Part shown: positions 11,621 through 24,200 of the stretch, one piece after another
How positions within the stretch are numbered: position 1 is the stretch's first letter
Layout of the letters: every line of letters starts with the position of its first letter
Origin: Camellia lanceoleosa
Taxonomy: Eukaryota > Streptophyta > Magnoliopsida > Ericales > Theaceae
DNA: 64,000 nt
Direction: 5' to 3'
Assembly (NCBI GenBank): GCA_025200525.1
Contig: CM045770.1
Location: 124,721,429-124,785,428, forward strand
Notes under the pieces: model-generated
The model's input: only the letters and a program-made list of their open reading frames with translations
Told to the model about the DNA's origin: nothing
Database searches by the model: none
Translations under genes and position numbers: made by a program

Positions 11621-13891
11621 AACACAACTTAATTTTTTTCTTAATTGAAAAGTAAGGTATTAGAATTGCTTCAAATTTCATCAGTCTTCCTAGAATTGCT
11701 TAAAATGGAGTTCAAAATAGGGTATTGTTGATGTTCATCTTACCAGCCCTAAAATTGCTTTCAAACTCAAACCCTATAGAATTATAAAGAAATTTGAAGG
11801 GAAGGCTTAAATCTACACTAAAAATGACTTCTTCCAAAGCCTTGTTAATGGAAAAACTAATGATAGGTTGTGGGATGGAATGAAACCAGCCATTCTCAAC
11901 CCAATATTCTTCTAACCCACCATTCAAATAAGCAAATAAATAAAGTTAAAACTTCTTACTTACCTTCTCTGAAAGCTCGTGCTCGTGTCTGTGAAGTAAA
12001 TCACATCTTGGTGCTCATCTATGTCCATATCATTTGTGAAGCGTAAGGGCTGGCCTTCAACTTCTGCAACTAGCTGAGTAGCCAAACCTCCATTTGGCCC
12101 TACTACTTGAAGGCCGAAGTAGGCATCAGCAATATAAAGATCTCCAGTTTTTTTATCGAACCGTAGTCCCAATGGCATTCCACATACATGCTCCATTTCT
12201 GGTGCAAATGGTTGAACACACTCGTTCCTGCTCCACAATGAAAAGGATTATAGTCACTAAATCAAAAGCAGATCTAAATATAACAATTACTGTCAACCAA
12301 ACAACATCAAAATTTACTGTCATCAGCCTAAGCAAATGGAGAGCTCTTCATTTACAGTCCTGTGTGATCTTGGATATTGCAGTGTTCTATTTGAGGTACT
12401 AGCTAGCTAGAAGATGAGGCAGCAAAACTACTGAGCTAGTGAGTTCTACTTTCTGATTAGGATATCCATAGTATATTGGCACGTTGTAGAGGTTGGTGTT
12501 TGCTTATGTTACTTATTAGAATGGGAAAATCTTGAATTTTAAATTATATTGTTTCAGTTTGACTATGGAGTATTACATTTGGCCTCTGCTCTGTTTACAA
12601 AAAAACCTTATCAATCGAAACAAAAACAAAAAAAAAAGAAAAAGGAAAAGGAAAAGGAAAAGAAAGAACTGTGTTTGCCCTGGTCGAATATCATGGTCCA
12701 ATCTAGAAAAAATTAGGATCTGGTAAAATGCCTGTTCCATATATTAAAGTTCTACAAGTATTAATTCCCACCAATTTAATGATGTAGTTTAAACAATTCA
12801 AATTCCTCACTGGCTCTGACTTTGTTTCAGTTGGGCTATGCTTTTTCTTGTATTAATTAAAAATAGCAGATCAACGGAGATATTTCATCGTCATCAATAA
12901 AAAATCACCACTAGCTGATATTTCATCTTCTTCTTCTTCTTTCCTTCTTTTTTTTTTTCTTTTTTTTTTTTTCCCCTTATGTAGGCAATTTATGTCACCA
13001 AACCTGGCAAGAGGAGAACTCTACCACCTAGAAACTAGACGTGGAGAGCAAATTAGAAAATCATTGGAGATACAGAAACCACACAGAGGGCAAAGATGAA
13101 CCTCGAAAAACTTCAAAACACTCTTGGCTAAAAACCTTTGATAGCACCCTTGGGCTAACTAAGCAAAAACTGCATATTAACAACTTTAGCACCCAGCAAA
13201 GGACCCATGACCTTAATGAGACCTCTACTATTGGAATTCCAAAATCCCAATACATACTGGTTCATATTTAAAACCCTGCGTACTACACTTCTGCCCCCTA
13301 ATCACTCCTGTGAGCAAAATGCTATAATGCTATCATGAGGATTAGACATCAAGGTTTAAAACAACAGAGGAGGCTGTTGTAATGGTAACGGTGGTGATGA
13401 CTTGGTTGCAGGGTGCAACAACCATAGCGTAATGGTGACGACAACTGTAGTCACCAATTTTTTTCGTTTTTGCTCAATTTTGGAAAATTTAACAATACAT
13501 TCTTTATTTTATTGATTGCATATATGAATAATGTTTCCATTGTTATAAAAAATAAGTAAAATATGAATGAAGTATGATAATAATATCCATAGGATCATAC
13601 AAATAAATTTATAGTGTTATATGCCAACAAATTAATATTAAAGTACATCCACGACCTCCAAACATTGTTCAATAAATCTAACCTAAAACCAAATAGATCT
13701 ATGTTACTAAATCAAGAGATAAAAAAGAAATACTTTTGAAAGGAAAAAAAGGAATACTAATCTAAGTTCGTCTAACCATAACAACCTTTTTTTTTTTTTG
13801 GTTGCATGATAACAACTTTAATCTTGTAGACATGGAAAATTGAACGCTCAAAGCATATAGATCATGTAAGTTTTGTATGACCTTAGCAATT

Positions 13892-13935
<44 letters not shown>

Positions 13936-16900
13936 TTATGTGCAGAATTTATTCAAAATATAGGCATCATGGTGTTGTAATGACCATTATGGGTGTTACG
14001 AAACTATAGTGGCCATTACCGCTGTGATTTTCGATCACAGCACTACAACCGTTGTAACGGGTGGTGGCAAACGCCCATAGGGTTACATAATGTGACACAT
14101 TTTCAAAACCATGTTAGACATGAAGCCACATCTTAAGTGCAACATTACAGATCCCATCAGCTCTCCAGTAGACACCTGGTTTGTTGTACAGATGAGCCCA
14201 TTATTCTCACCAAGCAAAGTATTGGGGAAGAACATAGCTCATACAACTCATACCACATCACTGTCTGCCTTCAATGTGATTCTTCCTCCTTGAATACTAC
14301 TTAAATCAGAGCAAAAACCTATCAGAAGACTAAGCTCTGCAATACAGTTATCTCCATGCTTCTAAACTCCTTCAAGAACAAGACCTCAATCAATGTCTTA
14401 CAATTACATAATAAAAAGAGACGAAAAGATTATCAAAGACAATGGAGCATGAAGCGTCAGTTTTCGCAATACCTTTCATCACTCCAACCCGGGAAGCATC
14501 AATCATTCCATCTCCAAAACAGCCCCAAAGGGTGTCACGTTTGAAGACCCTGTTAATTGAGCCACGTTTATCCAACTCTGTGTAAATCCCAGCATAACTA
14601 TGCACAGTATCAGAACAATGCCGCAAAAATGCTCTAATTCTGGCCCTATATATGGGTTCCTTGATTGAAAATCCATCACAGACATTTTCTCAAACAGCTT
14701 ATCTGCTTCCCCAGAATTGACATAGACTAACGAGAACACAACAATGTTGCTAACCTTTTATGCTATATACTATTGATACTAGCCATACTAAAACAAGAGT
14801 TGTATATGGATCTACAAAGAATGACCACTATCTAACTAGCACATATATATGATTACATAAAAAAATGCTTTAGATCGAAACAAGAGTGATGAAAAAGATG
14901 GTTATAAAAAGAGTTGATTCATGTTGAAATCTTACTGACAGAGTTGAAGGTCAACCTCCAATAGATTCAACAACAATAGACTTCTCAGAGCAAATAGAAT
15001 TTTAGCACAATCTTGTGATGGTAAACAATTCTCTCTAATATATAAAAAAAAAAGTTAAAAAAATATAAATTAACTTTGGTAAAACACATAATAATTAAAA
15101 AAGAGTAACAGAATTAAAGATTAGTCAAAGCTATTATGCTACCATTATCATTTATCACATATATGTCAATCCATATATAACTGGTAAACATGATACTTTT
15201 CCAACTGAGATTTTGAAATTTCAAAAAATAAAAGCAAATTAATACATAAAGAAAAGTGAAAAAAAAAAAGAAAAAAAAAAAGAAAGATGTTGTTATGTAT
15301 CACACTAGATGGTGTGCACTATGAGTATGCTAGGAAAATCAACTAGCTAAATATAGAATGAGAAGAAAAAAAAAACTGAAAAATTATCAAAATTTGAGTA
15401 GTTATTAATAATTATTGTTTTATAAATTAACTGTATTATGAAATTATGGATAGAATTTTAAAAAATCAACAAAGATAATTTAGGAATATAAAAATTCACT
15501 AGACATACAGAAGAAGGAAAACTTCAAGACACCAGTTAAGGTATTGCCTTTATATAAAGTATTGATTATTATTTAGGAATTGATTTTCTTTAACAGTACT
15601 GTTTGGGATCATGAGGCTCACCACGGAGTCGTTTAGATCATTCGAGCTGTTCATTTTTTAGATTACTTTGTGTAGATCATTCACACAAAAAATCAAGTCA
15701 ATCCGATATACATAGCTACATAATTGTATTACATTTATCTCTCAAAAAAATAAATGACAAAAATAATTTCGAAAATAGACCGTATATTTTTTGGAGACAA
15801 TTGTGAAAAAATTATATAGTTATAGATATCGGCTCGACCTAACCTTTTTTAATGATTACACAAAATAATCTAAAACATAAGCGATTCAGATAATCAAAAT
15901 GGAACTTGTGCCGAGTCCCATGAACCCCACCAACGCCATCCAATCCAATTAATGCACTGGAGACAACCTAATCCCTTATTATTTCTGTTGGCACCATAAA
16001 TAAATAATTTTATTATTAGTTATTATCTATATAATTGCAGGAAATGTGGCACTCTTCTACTCATTTGAAAATTATGAGAAGTTATGAATCATTCAACACA
16101 TGTGAAAAGATGATTGAGGACAAAGAGGAGAACATGAAGCATGAATTGGAGGTTAAAGAAAGTTATGGAGACATAGAGATGAAGTGGAAGATCATGAAGT
16201 GTGAAGTGTAAGAGATGGAAGACTATGGTGGTTATTAGGTAGTTTTTTCCTACAAATGTTTGCATATAAATAGTCATTCATGACTACATTGTAAAGGAGC
16301 TAGAACTCAAATCAAAGACAATTGATTTCTATTATTCTTATCATTTATATTTCCTGCACTTAATTTTTTACTTTATTTTATGCACTTCATTCTCGAAGCA
16401 TAGGAGTAGAGGTAAATTTTCAACACTTTATTTTACGCATTTCCTTTTCGAAGCATAGGAGTAGAGTTAAATTAATGATTAATTTGATTGTTCACTCAAT
16501 CATCCCGATTGTTCACTCAATCATCTTTTTCCGTCTCCCTTCTTCTTTTAATTTTTCTTTTCTCTACACTTGACAATTTGAAGTCCTCTTTATTGAAGCA
16601 AAAAAACCGTCAACACAATCACTTGATAATTGGCTTGAATTTAATCTATAAAGATTTTTTAATTCTTACTACTACGCTCGCATTTATGATATTTTTATTC
16701 ATAGAAAAAATAAGCACTACTAAAAAAAACACTTTTTGCGACCGTCACATGCCGTCGCAAATAATAAAAATACAGTCGCAAAAGACTTTTTGCGACGGCC
16801 TATGCGACCGCACATGGGGGACGCAAATGTGGGGGTGGCAAATACTTTTTGCGACCGCCTAAACTACTTTTTGCGATAGCTATTTTGTCGTCGCAAAAAA

Positions 16901-19900
16901 AATTAAAAAATTAAAAGCACTTTTAGCGACCATTGTTTTACTGTCGCAAATAATTATTTATTAAAAAAAATCATATATGAGTTTACTACAACAAAAAAAT
17001 CAATTACAACCACCAAAAAAATTTTTGTAAATGAAAAATAACAAAATTAACAAATTAATTAAATTTATAATATCCATTTACCATCCTTAAATACATTGCA
17101 CTAAAAAATTCAAGTCTTCAAAAAAGAAAAAGAAAAAAAGAGCAACATAATACTTGGCTCCCAACATCAACCGCTTGATCATATCAACTATTCCCTCAAC
17201 AAAATCTGCAAAAACATATATCAAACTTGACTTGAAAATTTAATGCACTTCAATGTGTTAGTTTAGCTGGAAATAATCAAAATAAAACCATGTCAGTGAC
17301 CTCTCCCTATGGCAGATTCAATGTGTGTGTTTAGCTTGAAATAATCAAAATAAAACTATGTCAGTGACCTCTCTCTATGGCAGATCAGTGATTTGCAACA
17401 AGAGTTTCAATTACCTTGAAAGCAACTTCAGATCATATGGGTGTTATTAACTTACAACAGATACCATGATTTGGAAAACACCAACATAAGGAAGACAAAA
17501 CTTGAAATTTTTTGTTTCTTTTTCTTTTTAAAAAGGGCACATTTGATATTGAAATATATTGGTTGATGGATCAAGCATAAAGAAAAGATAGACAGTAAAA
17601 AATATTAGACATGATACTTACACCCATTTTGGATTTAGAGATCCACAATCTGCACAAAACCCATTGCCTGAATGACGCAACAGATTCTTCAGCCTCTCTT
17701 GTGCGTCTGATTGATAAGACATGGATTATGCAAGATACACATAATGTTAAACAAACTATAGAAGTGAAAATTTCTACTAGAAGCCATACAATATAATACA
17801 ATTCAGAGAACAATAAGACTAGCATAGTCATTATAGCAGATGAGTGAATTACTATGAGACAAACGTGTATGCTTTTGTTGAGAATCAAAACCATATGACA
17901 GATATGATGAGTTTGAGAAATCACTCAATGGAGGGAATAGTTATGAATTCACAATGATATAGGTAGTAAAGCAGAAGAAAACAGATAACACAAAAGTTGA
18001 CAAGAACAGTAACTCATGTGAGTACCAATTTGTGGAGGGGTCAGCACATAAGAGGTCACAGAGGCAAGATCCCGACCCTATAAGTACACCATCATTAATC
18101 AAATACTGACACAACAACAATAAATATAGAGTTTTTTCATGACTGAGTACAATAATTTTCTCAATTTGTAATCCTAGGAGCATTATCTCTTCCTTTTTAA
18201 GATGAATGAACATATAGAACTGTAATAATCATCCAGCTTTGACAAGCAACGAACAGTAGTAAGTAATCAAGTTCGTCCAGATGAGAAAGAAAAAGCTAAC
18301 AGAGCATGAAAAAGCTAACAGAGCATAATAGAACCAATTTAATCACGAGAAAAGGAACACATACTCACATCATCAAAATTTGAAAACGAGTTAAAAAAAT
18401 ATCAATGATATTTATAAATAAATAAATAGAGATTCTCAGCTAGCAAACAACCAAATATGTCATGCATATGAAATCATACATACTGATACTACTGCAACCA
18501 AGTAAACCAAAAGATTCATGGACTTAAATTGGAGTAAAAAGAACTATGAAGAAGTGCTATTTTCCTTAAAAAAAAAAAAAAAAGGCGTGATACGAAATCA
18601 GCAAGGTGAAGACATGTATCAGAAGGTAGAGAGTTAACTATTCTCAATGGGATGGAAAGATACATAATGTAAGACTTGTGATTGCTTGCATGATCGACCC
18701 AAATAAATATATCTCAACGAGTCAATGGCATAGCAATTACTAGAATGATAATGACAATACCTGAAAACCCCTAAAGGGGTGGCAATTCAACACAAATGAA
18801 CTTACAAAGAAGAATACTTTGCATCAGAAATACCTAAAGGTACCAATCCTGGGTGGAATTTATTAATAGAGTAAACATGTGTGGAAAGGGTTACCACTGT
18901 CTACATTGATATACTTCAAATAATCAGCTAGAAATCAGTAAACAAATCCCTTGGCAGATCAGATTGATCAACAAAATTGTAGCGAAATAGGTTAAGAGAA
19001 ATGATGAAATTCAGCCTTCTAAATGGGGGAAAAGATGCTAATGAATTTTGGGGTAATGTTTTAGGAGTCCAAAAGAATTTTCCTTGTATATATTGGAATA
19101 AAATGTTGGGGTAATGTTTCATGTATATGATTTTTTTATTTTATTTTTTTATCTTTAAGTTCCCAATAAAAATGAGAGCATATTAGTAATCTTCCAGTAC
19201 AAAGTTTACTTTATAAAAAAAATGGAAACAGTATCATTATATTATATGTTAGTGTGGAGGATTTTATTTGAGAAGCAATAGGGTTGCCTTCATAAGAAAT
19301 CCAGCATCAAATGCTTTACGCTCATCATATTCAAAAGAGGTGTTTTGTGGTGCACATAGTGATTGGCCATAGACATTTTAATATTCCTTAAGAAAACAAC
19401 AATCTAACTATAATAGACATTTGAGGGACTGAATTATATAAAAAAGTAATTTTATTTCACAATGATGGCACTTCAAAAACTCACATGATTTGGTAGACAA
19501 AAAAGATGTGAATCCCCTGAACTTGCATCAAAGGAAATTACCAAGATTCCTGATCATTACCTGCAAAACCATGTTGGAGAAGAAAAAAAATCATTCAATT
19601 ATTCTATTATTTTAATCAAGCAACTAAACTCATTTAGCATAACCTATGACTATAAGATAGGTGAAAGGCACCAAATGACCCATTACCGCCGAGGACCCAA
19701 CTCAACATTAAAGGCATTGCAAGGTCGATAAAAAAGCTCCCTCCAACTCTTCCTGGATGTGGTATCCTAAACTTTGTCAAAAACTGTAAAACATAATATA
19801 AGCTGTAATGAAATGCATGCAGAACTCCACGGAAAGCTCGAGTTTATTTTAATTAGACAACAACATGTCCTTATCACACTCCTACCGATAATGGGCCAAG

Positions 19901-22632
19901 GCCTACACCCAAATATGCCTTGTAAGTTGAGGCCATGATCGCAGCCATTCGTGCCAGTCCATGGATAACAGCAATCCGTAGTCTTCTTGAATCCTCATAG
20001 CTGGGGAAATTTAAAAATTAAATAAATAAATAAAGAAGAAGAAGATAGTCACCAAGATAGTGTTTTGGCATTTTAAGAGTTGTATACTTTTTAAAATTTG
20101 ATTTCATTTGTAAGGTTATTATATTCTGGGGTGAATGCTCATATGAATCAAATTTTACTTGGATTTTTTGACAAGGAAAAATTGCATTTACCTTCCTAGA
20201 GAAGAGACAACATCTATAGGACTTCCAGACTCAATGAGTCACTGCCAAGCCTTATCAAGCTCCATTGCCAAAAATCATCTCTAAAAAATTGTTAACATAC
20301 ATCACCGCCCCAATATCAGCATAATGTGTAATTTTATATTTGCAAACATTATGATGTTTCTTTCAAAAACAATTTTCAAAACAAGCTTTTATGTTTAAAA
20401 ACACTTCCTAACAGTTGCAGGTTGCATTTTTTTTCTTCGTTTATTGCCCTTACATGGTGGCAGTAGAATTGAATAAATTTATTATTCATATTCTGTCAGT
20501 GTATAAAATAAAATAAATTTAGATGAGCTTATGTAGCATAGTCTGCAACATTGTTGACAGGACTGGTTGTTAGTAATGGCTTCCTCAGAGTTTCCATAAT
20601 ATGAATTCCTATGCAGTTTATCAAACAATAAAGCATTTCTACCCAGCAACAATGAACTTTGTTCTAAATATGGATTCAATTCAATCAGAAATCCTTAAAA
20701 ATTATAAATTTAAAAAAAAAACGGACCAAAATTTCCAAGGAGCACATTGCAAAAATGTTCCAAAAATTACAAAAATCAAACCTATACAGCACTTTAGATC
20801 TTACTTATATGCGTTTGTATATATGTGTGTGTGTGTGTGTGTACAGACAAAAATAAAATAAAATTAGATACATATAAAAACATACAAACAAATCGGAGAC
20901 AGAGAGATTACGAGCAAGTGGATTTGTTACGAGCTAAAATATTTGTTAAACCAAAAAATGCCTCATTCAATCGATTACAGTGATACATGTGTTGTGAGAT
21001 GTAATTTACACCGTTGTGAGATGGTGATACTGTTGTAATTTACACATTGTTGTAATTGAACAACACATATCGATGATACATTACATGAATATATATATAG
21101 AGAGAGAGAGTACGAAGAGCAGAAAGGAGAGCAAGATTACAGAGAGAGATAGACAGTTGAATCGATTAATGTTGCAATTTACACATTACAAATTAATCAA
21201 TGAAGATGTGTCAAACATTACAGAGAGTAAGATTCGAGCGATGAAGATGAATCGATGAAGATGTGTCAAACATTACAGAGAGAGACAAACAGAAGTGTTT
21301 AGGCTTACCGATTATGAATCTCAATTCTGAATCGATCGAAATCTTCATCAACAGCAGATTGAAATCTTCAAATCTTCATCAACAATCGATCAAAATCTTC
21401 AAATCTTCATCAAAGTGAGAGTCGAGCGAGAGACACAGTCAGATTCGAGCGAGAGAGTCGAGCGAGAGACATATTTTGAGAGAGAGAGAGAGAGAGAGAG
21501 AGTTCAGATTTGGGAAATAAGTAAAAAAAAAAAAGGGGGGACGGGTCAAGTTTTTCATGAATTGGGGGTTTTTTATTTTTTATTTTTAAGAACACGATTG
21601 AGTCCAATTAGAAAGAGATTTTGATGTGAAAAGTGATTTTTTGCCACAGCAAAACAAAGGGTCGCAAAAAAATAGACGCAGAAAGTGATATTTCTAGTAG
21701 TGAAGCCAACAATTCCACTAAAGTTTTGACCTCTCTCTAGTTTTAAATACAATAGACCATACACATTCACATAACTTCGCCCGGTACCATTTGGTCCAAT
21801 AGTCCTAGGGGCTTAATGGATCCATTTTGGAGTTGATCTCCATAATTTAAACAGTTCATTTTTAAAACTTGTTGAATAAAATATTAATTTAAAAAATTAA
21901 AATAGTGGTACTTCAATAATTCAACCGTTAACATTTAGGATCCATCGAATATATTTATGTAAAAGTTTAGATAATTAAAAATTTGTAATTATATTTTTGA
22001 ATCATATTTGTCTTTAAAAAAATAAAATAAACCACAAATATAATTTTAAAAAATAAATGTAATTCAAATATAAAGCTACTAATAGTGTCTGATTATCTTT
22101 ATATTTTGTACAAATATTCTGCTGTACCAATCCTAAAAGGTGAAGAATTTGAATTACTGAATCAGCCCCAAAATCTTAAGCTAACATATACCAACTAAGA
22201 TAACTTTAACAGATTAAAAATAAATAAAAATTCACATGACTTTTATTAAAGTAAATAAATACACGAAAAATCAAAAAAAAAAAAAAAATTCTGAACAGGA
22301 AAATAAATTTGATACCTAAGTGAAGTGGTGAAAGCAAAGTCAACCCAACCAAGGTCATCTCCTTGCCACTTGAGAATCCGGCCGTCGCCGACGCCGGTGT
22401 AGGGGCCTTCGCCGGCGGGACTGAACGCAAGACTTTCGGGTCCGACCGCTCCTGTGAGACGGATAATCTCAGCTGTGTGGAGGTGGTTATTGGACCCTGG
22501 TATAGGAGTTGGGGTGAAGAAGAACAAGACATGATGGTTGGTTCTTGTGTTGAAAGTTATAAAGATGGCTACTACTGCAAGTGTTGTTGCAGTCAATATC
22601 AGCCTTGTGATCATCTCGTCTTTTGTTTCCAA
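10718..22632 (-). CDS. Strictosidine synthase-like (SSL) protein, three exons
   Basis: Exons by GT-AG sites and reading frame: 22632-22316, 12227-11964 and 11252-10718, with split Arg codons at both junctions; 371 residues. Residues 10-27 are hydrophobic, a signal anchor or signal peptide. GPESLAF and GDGRILKW (64-89) open the six-bladed propeller. The Str_synth region spans about 175-260 (IYFTDTST, GDKTGRLMKY, FANGVALSKD, LVAETT). Plant SSLs resemble animal adipocyte plasma membrane-associated protein; most are not proven strictosidine synthases, so substrate is unknown. They usually enter the secretory pathway. The frame shifts near 10744-10749: the present end is EEKMASCGLGQ-stop, while the next frame carries the family-like tail (GKLWIGSV...) to TAA at 10688-10686. 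A 1-bp loss or an assembly error explains this. Intron 1 is ~10 kb and transposon-filled. Confidence 0.85.
12973..13000 (+). repeat. Inverted copy of SSL exon 3 acceptor
   Basis: 'ccccttatgtaggcaattt' plus the next nine bases match the minus-strand intron 2/exon 3 junction (11264-11237) with one mismatch, including AG and the codons for QFMS. The copy is on the opposite strand, and similarity stops abruptly afterwards. Confidence 0.75.
13894..13933. repeat. (GA)n microsatellite
   Basis: An uninterrupted GA run of about 40 bp. Short runs of the same type occur at 21478-21500 (AG) and 58567-58588 (CT). Confidence 0.9.
14390..14739 (-). pseudogene. Possible PPR-protein remnant
   Basis: Two overlapping minus frames show 'GEADKLFEKM' and 'GPELEHFCGIV', which resemble plant pentatricopeptide-repeat proteins (repeat helix and E-type motif), and 'RDTLWGCFGDG', which resembles the later RDTLWG segment. 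The frames are broken relative to each other, and no start or complete 35-residue repeat is present. The identification rests on these short stretches only; a chance resemblance is possible. Confidence 0.35.
15605..15935. mobile_element. Foldback element, family A
   Basis: The left half ('ggatcatgaggctcacca', 'gatcattcacac') is the imperfect inverse of the right half ('gattacacaaaataatct', 'gggactcggcacaag' on the other strand). The same family forms the outer layer at 24808-31241 and a copy near 43345. Confidence 0.6.
15986..16425 (+). mobile_element. Possible solo LTR
   Basis: Starts TGTTGGCACC and ends TTTTCAACA, compatible with TGTTG...CAACA ends. Just beyond it, 'cgaagcataggagtagag' recurs (about 16395 and 16451). 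I see no convincing target-site duplication, so the limits are tentative. Confidence 0.35.
17622..17709 (-). pseudogene. Captured ArfGAP exon fragment
   Basis: Read on the minus strand, a short exon encodes 'AQERLKNLLRHSGNGFCAD', then CGSLNPKW, followed by a consensus donor (GTAAGT, first base at 17621). This is the start of an ArfGAP domain with the first CX2C half of its zinc finger, closest in style to plant AGD11-13 ArfGAPs that activate Arf GTP hydrolysis. The second CX2C pair and the Arg-containing helix are not next to it. The fragment cannot encode a working GAP. The exon-intron edge shows it was copied from genomic DNA rather than from mRNA. Confidence 0.7.
19687..20270 (-). pseudogene. 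Captured three-exon fragment of an unidentified gene
   Basis: Three minus-strand exons join in frame: ~20270-20192 (donor GTAAAT), 20000-19886 (acceptor CAG, donor GTAGGA) and 19783-19687 (acceptor ACAG, donor GTAATG). They read ELDKAWQ-stop-LIESGSPIDVVSSLG, then YEDSRRLRIAVIHGLARMAA and 'STYKAYLGVGLGPLS', then FLTKFRIPHPGRVGG and 'FFIDLAMPLMLSWVLGG'. The TGA in the first exon sits in otherwise good sequence. I do not recognise the family. Clean phase across two introns argues that this was once a real gene. Confidence 0.6.
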
Positions 22633-22814
22633 CTTTAAACTGGGTTTGAGTTTCAGACGAGTTTCAAATGGCTTCTTTGGAGGCCACTGTGAATGTGAAT
22701 GTGTCCTTTGTTGACCATATGTTGAACCTTTTTTCTTGGCTAAATTACAATAATCTGTTCTGTGATTTGGGGAATCCCTCCAAAACTAACATAATTGCAT
22801 TAAATTCTTAGTTT
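22633..22814 (-). other. SSL upstream region
   Basis: Only about 180 bp separate the SSL start codon from a MITE. I see no clear TATA box in the correct position; the sequence directly upstream of the ATG is unremarkable. Confidence 0.4.
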
Positions 22815-23548
22815 TAGGGCAAATTACACTGACCTCCTTTGAGGTTTACTAAAATACAGCAACTCCAAAATTTAGACATATAATTACACTAATATTCTTT
22901 TTAGTGAGGTTAGATAGAGCAAAATATATATTTAAATGTTAAAAAAAAAATCGCAATAACTATGTATGTTTTCAATTTTTTGAAAACATTTTTCAAAAAA
23001 TTATAATTTCTTGTTTTCTGTATTTTTTTGTTTTTACTGAATTTTTTTAATATTTTAAACAATTTTTTTAATTTTTAGACACACCTTACATAAATACACT
23101 TAAAAAATATAATTTTCGTGAAAAAAATCTTTAAAAAATTCACTAAATACCAAAAATATTTAAAAAATACGAAAATTCAATATATTTTTGTATTTTTGTA
23201 TATTTATTAATTTTTTAAAATATTTTTTCACAAATATTTTAATTTTTAGATACATTTAAGTAAGGTGCATCTAAAAAAATTTTTAAAAAATGCTTAAAAT
23301 TTAAAAATATTCACTTAAAAAAAAAAAAAAAAACATAAAAACCAAAAAAACTCAATTTTTAGAAAACTGAAACCAAATACACTAAATATTATTTTTTTTA
23401 TTCATACAACTAACAAATTTTCGATGAAAATGGACCAAGTGCTATATAAATTAAAACCTTAAGAAAACTTAGTATAATTATATCAAAATTGTAAAGCTAT
23501 TGTATATTTTTCCAAATCTAAGAGGAGGTTAATGTAATTTATCCTTTA
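22815..23548. mobile_element. AT-rich MITE with ~28-bp inverted ends
   Basis: The left end 'agggcaaattacactgacc' followed by 'tccttt' is the imperfect inverse of the right end (23517-23548, 'gaggaggttaatgtaattt'). The interior is very AT-rich with short internal inversions. It lies in the SSL upstream region and could affect its promoter. Confidence 0.65.
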
Positions 23549-23765
23549 ATTTATGTAATATTCAATATCTGAGTAAAAAAATTGAATAATGCTTGGGACC
23601 CCCTTTTGGGTCACCCTCTCACCCCCCCTTTGCCACGTGGCGGGTGGTGATTGGAGGAGCAGGAAAAAAAGAAAAAGAAAAAGAAAATGTAACCAATGAG
23701 AGAGAGAGGGGGTCAAAGGGGGTGGGAGGAAAGGGGGGGATGAATCATTGTTGAAAAAAATTATA
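23549..23765. other. Spacer with C/G-run inverted pair
   Basis: Contains 'gggacccccttttgggtca' and, further on, 'gggggtcaaagggggtggg': a C-rich and G-rich inverted pair around 23595-23740, perhaps another small element. No gene. Confidence 0.4.
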
Positions 23766-24200
23766 GGGTAAATCATGCAAATAGTCTTTGTAGTTTACAC
23801 GATGTATCAATTTGGTCCCTATAGTTTCAATTTGCTCGATTTTGCCCCTTAATTTAATGGATTGTATCATTTTAATCCAATAAATAATGGTTGTTAAGTT
23901 AATTTAACGAAAGGTCAAACAATGTGTCAATTTGGTCCCTATAGTTTACACGATGTGTCAATTTGGTCCATGTAGTTTCTCTTTTCTCAATTTTGACAAT
24001 GACCAAATTGACATATTGTGAAAAATACATGGACTAAATTAACATATTGTTTGACTTTCCGTTAAATTAACTTAACAACCATTATTTATTAGACTAAAAT
24101 GACACAATCCGTTAAATTAAGGGGTAAAATTGAGCAAATTAAAACTATAGAGACTAAATTGACACATCGTATAAACTACAGGGACTATTTACATAATTTT
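23766..24200. mobile_element. Near-palindromic foldback element
   Basis: The whole 435 bp folds back on itself. 'atagtctttgtagtttacac' at the left matches the inverse of the right end ('ataaactacagggactattt'), and the two halves remain similar to the centre near 23985. Repeated 'tcaatttggtccctatag' phrases are typical of such plant repeats. No coding capacity. Confidence 0.75.

Larger units (their letters stand above)
16715..21702. mobile_element. CACTA (En/Spm) DNA transposon carrying host exons
   Basis: Left end CACTACTAAAAAAAAC, right end the inverse of CACTACTAGAAATATC, and a perfect 3-bp TSD AAG at 16712-16714 and 21703-21705. Subterminal repeats with 'tttttgcgacggc' and 'gtcgca' motifs crowd the left end and recur at the right. 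No transposase is recognisable, so the copy is non-autonomous; length 4988 bp. It lies inside SSL intron 1. Its interior holds minus-strand exon-like pieces from at least two host genes (17622-17709 and 19687-20270), the mark of a Pack-CACTA element. Other stretches, such as 18190-19640 and 20280-21400, show no gene. Confidence 0.9.
12228..22315 (-). other. SSL intron 1 (10,088 bp) packed with transposons
   Basis: Donor GTATCA follows exon 1 and an acceptor CAG precedes exon 2, both keeping the frame. Inside are an inverted copy of the exon 3 acceptor, a GA microsatellite, a possible PPR remnant, a foldback, a possible solo LTR and a 5 kb CACTA element. Between 12240 and 13890 and between 14740 and 15600 I see no gene. 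13345-14080 holds repeated 'gtaatgg' and 'gtaacgg' motifs on both strands, as in a degenerate DNA-transposon remnant. Confidence 0.75.

Noticed and set aside
12532..12726. Lys/Arg-rich 64-codon frame
   Set aside because: Caused by an A/G-rich simple stretch; no homology-like pattern.
13061..13271. Possible LINE fragment on either strand
   Set aside because: No endonuclease or reverse-transcriptase motif could be read; composition alone is not enough.
22363..22638. 91-codon plus-strand frame
   Set aside because: Antisense shadow of SSL exon 1.
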